IMG/VR virus record: IMGVR_UViG_3300042868_005930 | Coordinates: 1 to 34,397 of that record | Source: a virus | Length of the DNA: 34,397 bases | Direction: 5' to 3' (one strand) | In this document: piece after piece, positions 7,017-15,730 of the stretch | How the letters are laid out: each line of letters starts with the position of its first letter | Numbering within the stretch: position 1 is the stretch's first letter | Notes under the pieces: generated by a model | The model's database searches: none | The model's input: the letters and a program-made list of their open reading frames with translations, nothing else | What the model was told of the DNA's origin: nothing | Made by a program: the position numbers and the translations under genes

Positions 7017-9230
7017 AATAGTTGAAATTAATTCAGTTTTTTTCGTTTTTTCTTGCATTTTCGTTATATCTGAGTCAACTACTACTACCTTATAAGTACT
7101 CTGCGCTTGTATTTCTGTTTGCGTGCCTTGTGTAGTGTTATTTTGAGTTTGTTCGGTTGGTCTATTAATTGTAGGTGCTTGTACACTTGGCATAGGTGCG
7201 TTTAATATTTGTTTCGCTGAACTCATTGCTTTTGTAACAGTAGCAACACCTGCAGCAATATAACCACCTAACACAAACGGAGCAGCGGGACCAGTAGCCG
7301 CAGCCGCAGCAGTAGCTCCAGCAATTGTAGCAGAAAGTGATTTAGCAGTATCTATTGACAATTGAGTGATAGCAAAAGCTTTTTGAACGGCACTTCCTTG
7401 CTCTGATAATCCAGCCAAAGCTCCAAACATATTAGCGGTTTCATCTAACAAGAATTTTTTAGAGTTTGCAAGTTCTTCATCTAACATTTTTTGCCTCTCA
7501 GTTGAATCCTTTGAAATATCTAAAAGATTTTTTTCATGGTTAGCTTTTAATAATTCTAATTCGCCACTTGTTAATTCTGTGTTAGCTTTCTTTTGTTGAT
7601 AATCTAAGTTTTCTAACTCAATTCTTTTTTGTTGTTTTAAATTGAAATCTTCTTCAGCACGAATAATCTCAGCTTCAAGTTGTGCCTTTTTACTGGTGTT
7701 GTCTTCTTGTGTTTTTTTTGCTTCTTGTTGTTTTTTTAAAGCTACTCTATCAGCTTCTTGTTGAGCATCCAACTCAGTCATTAAAGCATCGTATTTTTGT
7801 TTTAATGCTTTTTTGCCTTCATATTGCTTCACAAGTTCTTCACGTTCTCGGTCATGCTTTAATTTCAAAGCCATTATTTCACGTGTGTTCACATCGTCAA
7901 TATTGGCAACTGTTAAATCTTCTAATCTTCTTTGAAGTGCTAAACGTTCCTGAGCTTCTTTTTCAGCTTCTTCTTTAAGCCTTGCTCTACGTTCTTTTTG
8001 TTTGTTTATAGCTTCATCATTTGCTTGTTTTGTTTTTGCTTTTTGGTCATCAATATCTTTTTGTCTATCTGCTTTGATTTGTTGGTTATATTCAAATTGA
8101 TCATTCTTAAGCTTAGTTAAAGTTTGATTTAATTCTTTTACTTTTTGTTGTTGTGCTTTTGCTGTTTCTTCATCCCCAAATAATAAACGACCTGTTGCGT
8201 TGAAACCTATCTTATCAAAAACTTCTACTATTTTTAAATTCTTTAATTGTTCATCGTAAACTTTTTTTGAAGCTCCAATTTCTTTTTCAGTTTTATCTAT
8301 TGCATCTTTAAAACGCGCTTTTCTTTTATTGCTAATTTCTTCTTCTGTATAACCTAAACGTTTTAATGTTCTTTCATATTCATCAAAATTATCATTTGCG
8401 ATTCTTGCTGCTTCAGCTTGTTTTGTTGTTGCTTGTTCAAAATTTTTTGCACTGGTTAAACTTTGAGTCATTGAACTTTTGAGTTTGTCAAAATTTGCTA
8501 TTAAATAGCCTATTGCTATCATTAATGCACCTATTCCTGTTGATGCAATTGCACCTTTTAAACTTGAAAAAGCACCTACAACAGTTGTTTTTATTGTATT
8601 AGCAAAACTCTTAAACATTGGTAATGCAGTTCTAATACCTTCTATACCTTCAGCAAGTGCCATCGCTGATTGTACTTTCAACAATGTTTTTTCAAGTTCT
8701 TCACTTTCCTCACCAAACAAAGCCGAAGCACCCTGTACTAATTGAAAGCCTGATGCTGCACCTTGAATTGCTCCTCCTAATTTTTGCGTGAAAGTTTGAG
8801 CAGCACTATCTACTACTTGATCAGTTTCAATTTGTGTTTGTCTATACCTCGCAACTGTTTCTAACAAGTCTTGATATTCCTTTGTGTTTTGTTTACCAGC
8901 CAAAGCTAACTCGTAAAGCCTATCTTCAGCTTCACCCATTCTTGCAGTTAGTGGTTGTAACTCTCCGTATATATCCTCGAATTTGGCATTAACATCTGTT
9001 GCCGCCTCGCTTAATTCTTGGTACGATACACTTAAGTTATCCAATTTCTTTTTGGCGTCTTCTACCTCTTTAGAATTAGCTCCAAATTCCTTAGATAGTT
9101 TTTCAACTTCTTGCTCAGTATCTTTAATTGACTTTCTTAAGGTGTCAAACTCCTTATCTATTGAAGCTACTCTCGAAGCACTATCTCCTGTGTCAACTCC
9201 TACTTTAAAAATTATTTCTTCTTGTGCCAT
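7014..9230 (-). CDS. Tape measure protein
   Basis: 738 residues, by far the longest coiled-coil protein here. Residues 1-130 are heptad-rich; two hydrophobic stretches follow, one around residue 230 (GIGALMIAIGYLIANFDKL) and one around residue 650 (Ala/Gly-rich, ending PFVLGGYIAAGVATV); in between is a long Glu/Lys/Gln coiled coil. This layout is that of siphovirus tape measure proteins, which set tail length and help deliver DNA across the membrane. The start overlaps the stop of the 52-codon ORF (TAATG). Read from the terminase it comes before the head genes, which is unusual. Confidence 0.9.
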   Translation of the reverse strand: MAQEEIIFKVGVDTGDSASRVASIDKEFDTLRKSIKDTEQEVEKLSKEFGANSKEVEDAKKKLDNLSVSYQELSEAATDVNAKFEDIYGELQPLTARMGEAEDRLYELALAGKQNTKEYQDLLETVARYRQTQIETDQVVDSAAQTFTQKLGGAIQGAASGFQLVQGASALFGEESEELEKTLLKVQSAMALAEGIEGIRTALPMFKSFANTIKTTVVGAFSSLKGAIASTGIGALMIAIGYLIANFDKLKSSMTQSLTSAKNFEQATTKQAEAARIANDNFDEYERTLKRLGYTEEEISNKRKARFKDAIDKTEKEIGASKKVYDEQLKNLKIVEVFDKIGFNATGRLLFGDEETAKAQQQKVKELNQTLTKLKNDQFEYNQQIKADRQKDIDDQKAKTKQANDEAINKQKERRARLKEEAEKEAQERLALQRRLEDLTVANIDDVNTREIMALKLKHDREREELVKQYEGKKALKQKYDALMTELDAQQEADRVALKKQQEAKKTQEDNTSKKAQLEAEIIRAEEDFNLKQQKRIELENLDYQQKKANTELTSGELELLKANHEKNLLDISKDSTERQKMLDEELANSKKFLLDETANMFGALAGLSEQGSAVQKAFAITQLSIDTAKSLSATIAGATAAAAATGPAAPFVLGGYIAAGVATVTKAMSSAKQILNAPMPSVQAPTINRPTEQTQNNTTQGTQTEIQAQSTYKVVVVDSDITKMQEKTKKTELISTI

Positions 9231-9388
9231 TATAATGAAGCTATATAATCGTTTATAATTGTTTCTTGGTTAAAAATTTCTGCTGAAACATCAGCGTTCA
9301 AAACTTCATTACCTATTCTAATAATGTTTGAATAACTACTTTCAACATATGTGTAAGCACCTCTTACCTCTTGTATTACTTCTATCAT
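9230..9388 (-). CDS. Small protein (52 aa) between fibre and tape measure genes
   Basis: ATG at 9388 overlaps the stop of the upstream gene (ATGA), and its TAA overlaps the tape measure start (TAATG), so it is locked into the operon at both ends. The sequence (MIEVIQEVRGAYTYVESSYS...) has normal composition, a VEVIQEV-like strand and an acidic C-terminus. I do not recognise a family. Overlap at both ends is the main evidence that it is real. Probably a tail-assembly accessory protein by position only. Confidence 0.7.
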   Translation of the reverse strand: MIEVIQEVRGAYTYVESSYSNIIRIGNEVLNADVSAEIFNQETIINDYIASL

Positions 9389-10416
9389 GACAAACAATTT
9401 AAAGTTAATTGACTAATATCAAAACTACATGCGTTTGACGAGCTTCCAGACGTTCTGCATGCTTGGATAGTTATGGGTGTTGTATCACTTGGTAAATTTG
9501 TTGTTATAGAACCTTCAACTATAACATTATTTTCCAAAGAAATTGCTTTGTAATATACAGTATTAGAATTAAAAGGGTTGTAGATTTCAAATACAAAAAA
9601 ATCACTTGCCACATCTCCAGAAGTTCTATTCGCAGGGAAATTAGAACCTAAATCAATTTTAGTACAAGTTCCAGAACCATCGTTGTGAAATATTTGTAAA
9701 TTAGTATCTGTTGCATCTGAGCCAATTCCGATAACATTCAATAAGCTTTCAACCGTTACAGTAGAAGATAAACCTAAAGAAGCTGTTGATGCAGTCATCC
9801 CATAGAATTGCCTTGCTCCTGAGTTGTAACCTGTATCAGACACACCAAATGCGACACACATTCTAAAACCTATATTAATAAAATTAAAAGCTGAAGTTGA
9901 TCTATAGCCACAAAAACCATTTGTAGCAGGCGTGGACACTCTAATTCTTAATCTTGTTTTCTTCTCTTGTATAGATGCAGTTGATACAGATACAGCTACT
10001 GCAGTTCCTAAGAGTGTACCTGTTGCAATATTCTCAGCCAATACAGTTGTTGAGTTATGTTGCGCTCTATAACCTCGTGCAATTTCATCACTTTTAACTG
10101 TCCAATAATTTTCAGCTACTAATTTAGCATCAATTTGATTTTCTACAGCTTGAGTCGTTGGATACTTTGTGTTATTAATTACAGAGAAATCATTCGCTTT
10201 ATTGGATAATATTTCAAAGCTTGCTACATCGTAAATAACTTCTTCTATTCCTGTTGATGTTCTTGTATAAATACTCCCTGTTGTTGTATTCATATAGAAT
10301 TCACCAATATAAATATCCGTTGCTAACCAACTACCATCTCTATGGTCGTTTGAAGTTGGAATCGTAGGAACTCCAGCCCCTTTCTTAATTATTATTCTTC
10401 TTGTTTCATCACTCAT
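9385..10416 (-). CDS. Tail fibre / virion adhesin-like protein
   Basis: 343 residues. The N-terminus (TRRIIIKKGAGVPTIP, then GSWLATDIYIGEFYMNTTTGSIY) is typical of Bacteroidota tail proteins that start with a 'RIIIKKG' element and a GEFYxNTTTGxIY grid. A YPTTQAVENQID segment repeats the module seen in the fibre gene at 1-879. The C-terminal ~200 residues are beta-rich with many Ser, Thr and Asn and few charges, ending in Cys-containing strands. Likely a distal tail adhesin. Start overlaps the preceding gene by 8 nt. Confidence 0.6.
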   Translation of the reverse strand: MSDETRRIIIKKGAGVPTIPTSNDHRDGSWLATDIYIGEFYMNTTTGSIYTRTSTGIEEVIYDVASFEILSNKANDFSVINNTKYPTTQAVENQIDAKLVAENYWTVKSDEIARGYRAQHNSTTVLAENIATGTLLGTAVAVSVSTASIQEKKTRLRIRVSTPATNGFCGYRSTSAFNFINIGFRMCVAFGVSDTGYNSGARQFYGMTASTASLGLSSTVTVESLLNVIGIGSDATDTNLQIFHNDGSGTCTKIDLGSNFPANRTSGDVASDFFVFEIYNPFNSNTVYYKAISLENNVIVEGSITTNLPSDTTPITIQACRTSGSSSNACSFDISQLTLNCLS

Positions 10417-10999
10417 TTATCAAAATTTTAGAATTTTTACTTATACCATTTATTCCCCCTAACATTTTATATACATCTTCATCAGCATTATTCACACCAC
10501 CATTTAAAATCGGTGCATCTATACTTGATAGGCTCATTCTTTCAATCGTTATTTCATCGGTTAAATATAATTTACGTACAGGAATTGACGACCTAAAAGA
10601 AGTCTTTGCAGTTGTTGAAATTACTCCTGTGTTTGTATGAATAGAATATGCGTTGTTAGTATCATATTCAGTAGAAGTCCATAAATTCAAACCTAATAAA
10701 GGCACGTAACCGCCATTGTAAATAGCTGTCATTTCTTCTGTGCTTGGAAGATACCAATCATTATAACCGCCTAAAACTAAATCATTACAATATTTAGCAG
10801 CAGTAACAGTTACTCCACTTATATCTACAATTAATGTAGTGTTAAATTCGCCTGTATATGTATCAGTTGATCCAATTAAAACACTATTAGAGTATCTTAT
10901 GTCTGCAAAATAATATGTATCATTCGTTGGTATATCATTTTGATATATCATCAAATCATAATCTTCATTATAAGGAATCGTTATTGTACCTGCAGCCAT
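10409..10999 (-). CDS. DUF1566/C-type-lectin-like tail protein
   Basis: 196 residues. Residues about 68-145 match the DUF1566/Lcl pattern: AAKYCNDL, GGYNDWYLPS, LWTSTEYDTNNAYS, SFRSSIPVRK. This fold is a C-type-lectin relative that is often found at the surface of phage tails and bacterial adhesins. The start overlaps the previous gene stop by one base. Likely contributes to host binding at the tail tip. I see no reverse transcriptase nearby, so it is not obviously a diversity-generating target. Confidence 0.65.
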   Translation of the reverse strand: MAAGTITIPYNEDYDLMIYQNDIPTNDTYYFADIRYSNSVLIGSTDTYTGEFNTTLIVDISGVTVTAAKYCNDLVLGGYNDWYLPSTEEMTAIYNGGYVPLLGLNLWTSTEYDTNNAYSIHTNTGVISTTAKTSFRSSIPVRKLYLTDEITIERMSLSSIDAPILNGGVNNADEDVYKMLGGINGISKNSKILINE

Positions 11000-13212
11000 T
11001 AACCTAAGTATTTAAGAAGTTCAACTTGAGTCGTTCCATAAGCATCTAAATCAAAATCTTTTATTGTGTTTAGTCTGTAAAGTATGCCATCAATCATTTT
11101 CAATTTTGAGAAATCTAAATCGTGAATATCTTTGTAGTTTAGTTTCAAGTATAAAGATAGTAATTTAGAATTTTCTGATGTCATTTCATTTACAAATCTT
11201 GCATGGTAATAGTCGTACGTGTTCTTTTGATCAGGTATAACCTGCAAACCATCAAAGGTATAATTACGTGAGCTGAAGTGTAAATCAAATAAAGGCTCGA
11301 AATTTTGATTTTCTCTATACCTTATGTGATGTGTGAAAGGATATACAGTGTAAGTCGTTTGAGTATCATCATTTGTATTCCTTATTGTTATAGGTTCTGT
11401 TCTAAATCCATTGTAAAAAGTAAGCATTCCTTTCCCTTTATACGGTTTTATTGTCTCTTTTCCTGTCGTATCTATTGATTTATCTATTATTAAAGGGTAA
11501 ATTAAGTTAGTATTCTCCACTTTATAAGGTACATATGTATTAAAAGGTAGCTCAATCTTAACATCGCCAGCAGCCCATGTGCTTAATTGAATGGATTTTT
11601 CACCATAATTTAAACCTGTTAAACGTTTATATTCGTTGTTTAAGTAGTCTTTTTCCTCTGAAAACTTATAAACGTAGTTAGAACCTTGCACGAGTGAGTT
11701 ACTTTGTATTGTTATTTCTCTTTGATTATCTACTTTATCCGTCCAATCATCGTAATTTGAAGGTGATTTATAGTAGTTATTAAACGTATCAATGTAAATA
11801 GTAGACTTGTTTGTAACTACATTATAAATCGGATCACTCATGTAAGCATAGAACAAGTTCATTATACCCTTTAAAAACTCTGAACATTTTATATCAGGCA
11901 ATGAATTGTTTAAAGTTATTGGAGATCCATCGACAATAGTATCTCTTGCAGTCAATGTTAAATGTATATCATTTACATCTACTGTGATTATTGAGCCATC
12001 TTTTTTGTTTAGAAAAAATAAAATGTTAAATGTTAATTTTTGACCTGCTTTTAAATTAAGGTTTGGATTTAAAGAGATTGAACACAAAGTGCCATTAGTC
12101 ATAGTTCTCCTTGTTGTTCTTGTCAATACCCCATCAACGTATATTTCTACTTCATACGAGCCAGCACTATTAATCCCTGCATGAGTATATATCAAATTCC
12201 CTGACAAATTTATGTCATAAATACCGCTTGCATTTATAGTTAATATTCCTGTTGTTGTGTTTATATAATTAATATTTTGCGTGGGTGGCGCAGTAAACGA
12301 AATATCTTTAAATATGTTATACGCACTATTAAATTCAAAATGTTTAAATTGTTTGTTTCCGTTTAGGTCGGTGTAATATCTTGGATAACCTGTTATTGTT
12401 TGTGATAATATATCTCCATCCGCTTCAACCTTCATGTCGTTTGAATATGTTGAATTCAGCTTCATTACATCGCCACCGCCAAAACCATAAATCAACTTTT
12501 GCATATTAGCACTCGTAAAGAATGAAGTCGTATAATCTACTTCTATATTTTCACCCTCTAAAGCTTCGTTTAATATCTTCTTAATTGCTTCTTTAACGTA
12601 TACAAATGGATATAATTGATTTGTTCTAAACGTAGAAGTACTCGGCTTATTATACCCATAATCTACTATTGGATAAATATACCCAAATGATTGAGGTTGA
12701 TATCCATATGAGTCAGCTCCGAAATTACGTGTAAACACTCCGTTAACGTGTACGCCTTGCATCCATGTATTAACCACGTTATCCCTTGTCAAAGTGTGAT
12801 CATATTCACTCCAGTCTAATTCATTGAGTTTCTTCTCTTTAAGCTTAGCGAATATATCAACCGCATCACTGAATAACGTACAATCAAAGTAGTAGTTTTT
12901 ATCTTGAATAATAACCTCGTTTAGTTTCAACTTACCTTTGAAAATTAGCAAGTCATTCTTGTAAAATTCACAAGGGTTACGGATAGCAGGATTAAATGAA
13001 ACGTTTGAACTCTGTAACACATCCATTGACAAAGAATAAGCACTCATAAAGAATTGCATATTGTTCGAAGTACCTTCTAACTTTATAGATTTAGAATAGC
13101 TTCTTTTACGCTTTTCAGGCTCTTTAACATCACTTATTGACAAGTTCAAAGGTACAGCTATATTCTCTGATAAATCAAGCTCTATGCCGTTTACAATTAG
13201 TTTTGAATTCAT
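10999..13212 (-). CDS. Large tail tip / baseplate protein
   Basis: 737 residues, beta-rich with many Asn, Tyr and Thr. The opening (KLIVNGIELDLSENIAVPL, then SISDVKEPEKRKRSYSKSI) is the characteristic start of a large tail-tip protein of Bacteroidota phages; the body is a series of beta domains with a central CSEFLKGIMNLFYAYMSDP segment. Position between distal tail protein and lectin-like proteins supports a hub or baseplate role. No enzyme motif is seen. Overlaps both neighbours by 1-4 nt. Confidence 0.6.
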   Translation of the reverse strand: MNSKLIVNGIELDLSENIAVPLNLSISDVKEPEKRKRSYSKSIKLEGTSNNMQFFMSAYSLSMDVLQSSNVSFNPAIRNPCEFYKNDLLIFKGKLKLNEVIIQDKNYYFDCTLFSDAVDIFAKLKEKKLNELDWSEYDHTLTRDNVVNTWMQGVHVNGVFTRNFGADSYGYQPQSFGYIYPIVDYGYNKPSTSTFRTNQLYPFVYVKEAIKKILNEALEGENIEVDYTTSFFTSANMQKLIYGFGGGDVMKLNSTYSNDMKVEADGDILSQTITGYPRYYTDLNGNKQFKHFEFNSAYNIFKDISFTAPPTQNINYINTTTGILTINASGIYDINLSGNLIYTHAGINSAGSYEVEIYVDGVLTRTTRRTMTNGTLCSISLNPNLNLKAGQKLTFNILFFLNKKDGSIITVDVNDIHLTLTARDTIVDGSPITLNNSLPDIKCSEFLKGIMNLFYAYMSDPIYNVVTNKSTIYIDTFNNYYKSPSNYDDWTDKVDNQREITIQSNSLVQGSNYVYKFSEEKDYLNNEYKRLTGLNYGEKSIQLSTWAAGDVKIELPFNTYVPYKVENTNLIYPLIIDKSIDTTGKETIKPYKGKGMLTFYNGFRTEPITIRNTNDDTQTTYTVYPFTHHIRYRENQNFEPLFDLHFSSRNYTFDGLQVIPDQKNTYDYYHARFVNEMTSENSKLLSLYLKLNYKDIHDLDFSKLKMIDGILYRLNTIKDFDLDAYGTTQVELLKYLG

Positions 13213-14441
13213 AGTCTTATAGAGTTTTCAGGTGTAAATTCAATTTCTACTATCTCATTAAATAGCTCATCGTGTTTATCCTGTTTGATTTGATAGCTCG
13301 AATTAGTGATAATTACACTTTCATTTTCTTCACCTTCGTTAATATACACTGCTGGAGAGTCATATAATTGAGTCAACCAGTTTTGAGTAGTTTCATCTAA
13401 CCAATCTGAAATCAATTGTAATTTCTTAGTAGTTTGTTTTAGGTAGCTTAACCTTCCTGTATTGGCTTTACTTAATGAATATACACCATTACTCCAACTT
13501 CCTTGTGAACGTTCAAACTCAAATGATTTTACGCTTGCTGAATATCTCTTGTTATACGTGAATAGATAATTATCATAAGCTCCATATTTATTCATGAATC
13601 TCAAAGTAGCTCCATTGTAAAAACAAGTGTTGTCAAAATACAGCCATGTTAAGCATGACAATGTTCCATTTGAAGCATCTAATAAAACTATCAGTACACT
13701 TGTACAACTTGCAGCTTCACTACTCGTTAAATAGCCTAAACTTACATGTTGATCTAAGTTGAAATAAATCGAACCTAATAAACCTTGATTTCCTGTGATA
13801 AAGTTTTCATCCGTTTGTTTAATTATTGTAGCGCCGTTGTAATAACTATATCTTACTTTGTAGTTGGCAGGTGTATCTATTGTGGTGTTATCTATCCATG
13901 TATAAGTTAAGCTATCTTCTTTCTTTATTGTTTGCTCGTATAGATTGACAGTTGAACCATATAACCTATAAGATCTATCAGTTAACAATTGCTTTGTCAA
14001 TCCTTTTTGATAGTCGGTGTAATCCCAATTCAAAAATTCAGAACGTGAAAGCTTACCTTTATACACGCCAATTTGACTACTCGTAGCCGGTGTTGGGTTT
14101 ACAGAAACAGAACCGTTTATTGTTGTCGAATATTTTTCGTAAACATTTACAGAAATGAATCTGTATCCATCAGGATCAAATATAGTTGCTGAATTTATAG
14201 GTTTAATATTTTGAGTAGGTATGTAAGGTGCTACTATATTTGATACATCGTATTTCCCATAAACATACGTTGCATCTTCATCCTGAGGATAAACTTCATA
14301 CATTCCAACACTTCCCTCAACAATCACCTCAATAACAAATGACATATTAAACTTGCCACTTATAGTTTGTTTAAACTGGAAGATAATAGGATTATCCGAA
14401 GGCGTTGCATACGCTGGTTGCTGTGTAATTGATATTGCCAT
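13209..14441 (-). CDS. Tail protein, distal tail-like
   Basis: 410 residues. Begins AISITQQPAYATPSDNPIIF, a start seen in Bacteroidota tail proteins next to the large tail-tip protein. It is beta-rich, with a WDYTDYQKGL region and an end (FNEIVEIEFTPENS) that looks like the closing strand of a distal tail domain. It follows the gp10-like gene with a one-base overlap and overlaps the next gene by ATGA. Inferred: joins tail tube to tip. Function is from context. Confidence 0.55.
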   Translation of the reverse strand: MAISITQQPAYATPSDNPIIFQFKQTISGKFNMSFVIEVIVEGSVGMYEVYPQDEDATYVYGKYDVSNIVAPYIPTQNIKPINSATIFDPDGYRFISVNVYEKYSTTINGSVSVNPTPATSSQIGVYKGKLSRSEFLNWDYTDYQKGLTKQLLTDRSYRLYGSTVNLYEQTIKKEDSLTYTWIDNTTIDTPANYKVRYSYYNGATIIKQTDENFITGNQGLLGSIYFNLDQHVSLGYLTSSEAASCTSVLIVLLDASNGTLSCLTWLYFDNTCFYNGATLRFMNKYGAYDNYLFTYNKRYSASVKSFEFERSQGSWSNGVYSLSKANTGRLSYLKQTTKKLQLISDWLDETTQNWLTQLYDSPAVYINEGEENESVIITNSSYQIKQDKHDELFNEIVEIEFTPENSIRL

Positions 14442-14992
14442 TATGTATTAGGTTTTTTAATTATCGTTATTATAGATTCTTTTATCAGTGCTGAAATAGG
14501 TTTAGACATTTCTTCCACTCTTTGAGGTGTTACAACTTTATCGTAAAAGTGAGTCGCTTCAATACCATCTGTAACTAATCTCTTTTGGATAGCATAAGCA
14601 AGTCCATCATGTGTGCTACCTTGTGGAATTGGAATACCTTTATCATAAATCCATTTCTTAATAGCATCATGAAAAGACAAACCAGTTTTAGGTGCTTGAC
14701 CGTGAGTTGGTGCGCCTCTATTTATTATAGTACCATTTACACCGTAGTTTATATACTTCCAATAAAACGGTGCTGTTACTTCAATACTCTTTGGATTTAT
14801 TTTACTCGGTATAATTGATTGCTCTAAATTCCCACTTGCTCGATTCTTTTGTAGCTCTTTTCGTAAATCAACAATCAACTCATTCGTTAAGTCTAATAAT
14901 AGTTGCGACAAAGGGCTATTAGCTGTATTAGATAATATACTTTCAGCTTCTCCAAAATCTAATTGTCCTACTATATCAGCTTCATTTACCAC
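14441..14992 (-). CDS. HK97 gp10-like tail completion protein
   Basis: 183 residues with a GTG start; ATG starts are not available nearby in frame. Contains the features of HK97 gp10/tail completion proteins: a helical N-terminus followed by SIEVTAPFYWKYINYGVNGT, a GAPTHG loop, then FHDAIKKWIYDKG and further helices. The start lies inside the last codons of the -1 frame extension of the upstream chaperone-like gene. Likely part of the head-tail interface or tail terminus. Confidence is moderate because the family is diverse. Confidence 0.6.
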   Translation of the reverse strand: MVNEADIVGQLDFGEAESILSNTANSPLSQLLLDLTNELIVDLRKELQKNRASGNLEQSIIPSKINPKSIEVTAPFYWKYINYGVNGTIINRGAPTHGQAPKTGLSFHDAIKKWIYDKGIPIPQGSTHDGLAYAIQKRLVTDGIEATHFYDKVVTPQRVEEMSKPISALIKESIITIIKKPNT

Positions 14993-15730
14993 GTTGTATT
15001 GTCTTTATTTCTTGTTGTTTTTCAAAGTTAATAAAATTTAACCTATGATTGAATTTATAAACATTCCATTTTACTATGTCTTCCCAACTGGTATTATATT
15101 CCTTGCTTAAAAAGTGTATTACCTTTTCCCACGTATAGCGAGAAGATTTCTTATCAACCTTATTTTCATCTTCTTTTGGCTCTCCGTAAAGTTCTTTGTT
15201 AATACGATTGATTGTCGCAAAAAAAAACTAACCACGTTCAAGTAGATAGGTAGTGGAATGTGTTGTTTAAATATCTTTTCACGTTCCTGGTTTGAGTAAA
15301 TCATATTCCCATTTTGGTCCAAGTCTCCGTAGTTCGTACCCTTTTCGATATACATTAATGCTACTAACCTTGCTGGGTTCGCTTGCATATCTGAGTTGCT
15401 TACATCTATATGCCATCCAACACCAACCTTTTTAGGATCTACTAACTCATACTTTTGTTCTAACACTTCAATCTCTTTATCAGGCTCTGTTACTTTGTAG
15501 TTCTCGAATAAACCTATACAATGAACGTAAATATCTTTTAGCTCACTTATATTCACTTTCTTTAATTCGTTTACCGTACCGCTTGTAAGCACGCTTAAGA
15601 ATTCGATTATGTCATTCAAGTCCAATTCACCTGTCGTAAACTTTGGATTAGTTAGAGCTTGTAAATGTTCAATCCTTAAGTCATTCATTGACTTTGGAGC
15701 CTTTATATTAATATACTTCAAAATACCCAT
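14982..15730 (-). CDS. Frameshifted long form of the chaperone-like protein (249 aa, -1 shift at 15219-15227)
   Basis: Reading 15730 to 15221, slipping back one base in the T9 run (15227-15219), and continuing gives 170 + 79 = 249 residues ending at TGA 14984-14982. The extension has no stop and looks like real protein: a charged linker (EPKEDENKVDKKSS) then a helical unit with YTWEKVIHFLSKEYNTSWED and WNVYKFNHRL. That layout, a charged linker plus a short helical domain added by -1 shift, is the gpGT arrangement of siphovirus tail assembly chaperones. The other shift (+1) stops within ten codons. An indel error in the homopolymer is the alternative. Confidence 0.65.
15119..15730 (-). CDS. 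Tail-assembly-chaperone-like protein, zero-frame (short) form
   Basis: 203 residues in the zero frame. Residues 1-170 form a plausible, mainly helical protein (PKSMNDLRIEHLQALTNPKF, then LSVLTSGTVNELKKV). The last 33 residues after the T9 run are basic and of poor quality, as expected of out-of-frame reading. It overlaps the large terminase gene by 23 nt and precedes tail genes. In lambda-like phages the corresponding G protein helps assemble the tail around the tape measure protein. The family call is inference from architecture and place. Confidence 0.55.
   Translation of the reverse strand: MGILKYINIKAPKSMNDLRIEHLQALTNPKFTTGELDLNDIIEFLSVLTSGTVNELKKVNISELKDIYVHCIGLFENYKVTEPDKEIEVLEQKYELVDPKKVGVGWHIDVSNSDMQANPARLVALMYIEKGTNYGDLDQNGNMIYSNQEREKIFKQHIPLPIYLNVVSFFLRQSIVLTKNFTESQKKMKIRLIRNLLAIRGKR
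15219..15227 (-). promoter_or_regulatory. T9 slippery run, probable -1 frameshift site
   Basis: Nine T on the minus strand, with zero-frame codons AGT TTT TTT TTG. Slipping one base back opens 79 more codons. U-rich runs of this length support either ribosomal -1 slippage or polymerase slippage. Confidence 0.6.

Noticed and set aside
10409-10999. Possible diversity-generating retroelement target (DUF1566-type lectin fold)
   Set aside because: No reverse transcriptase, template repeat or accessory gene is visible anywhere in the window.
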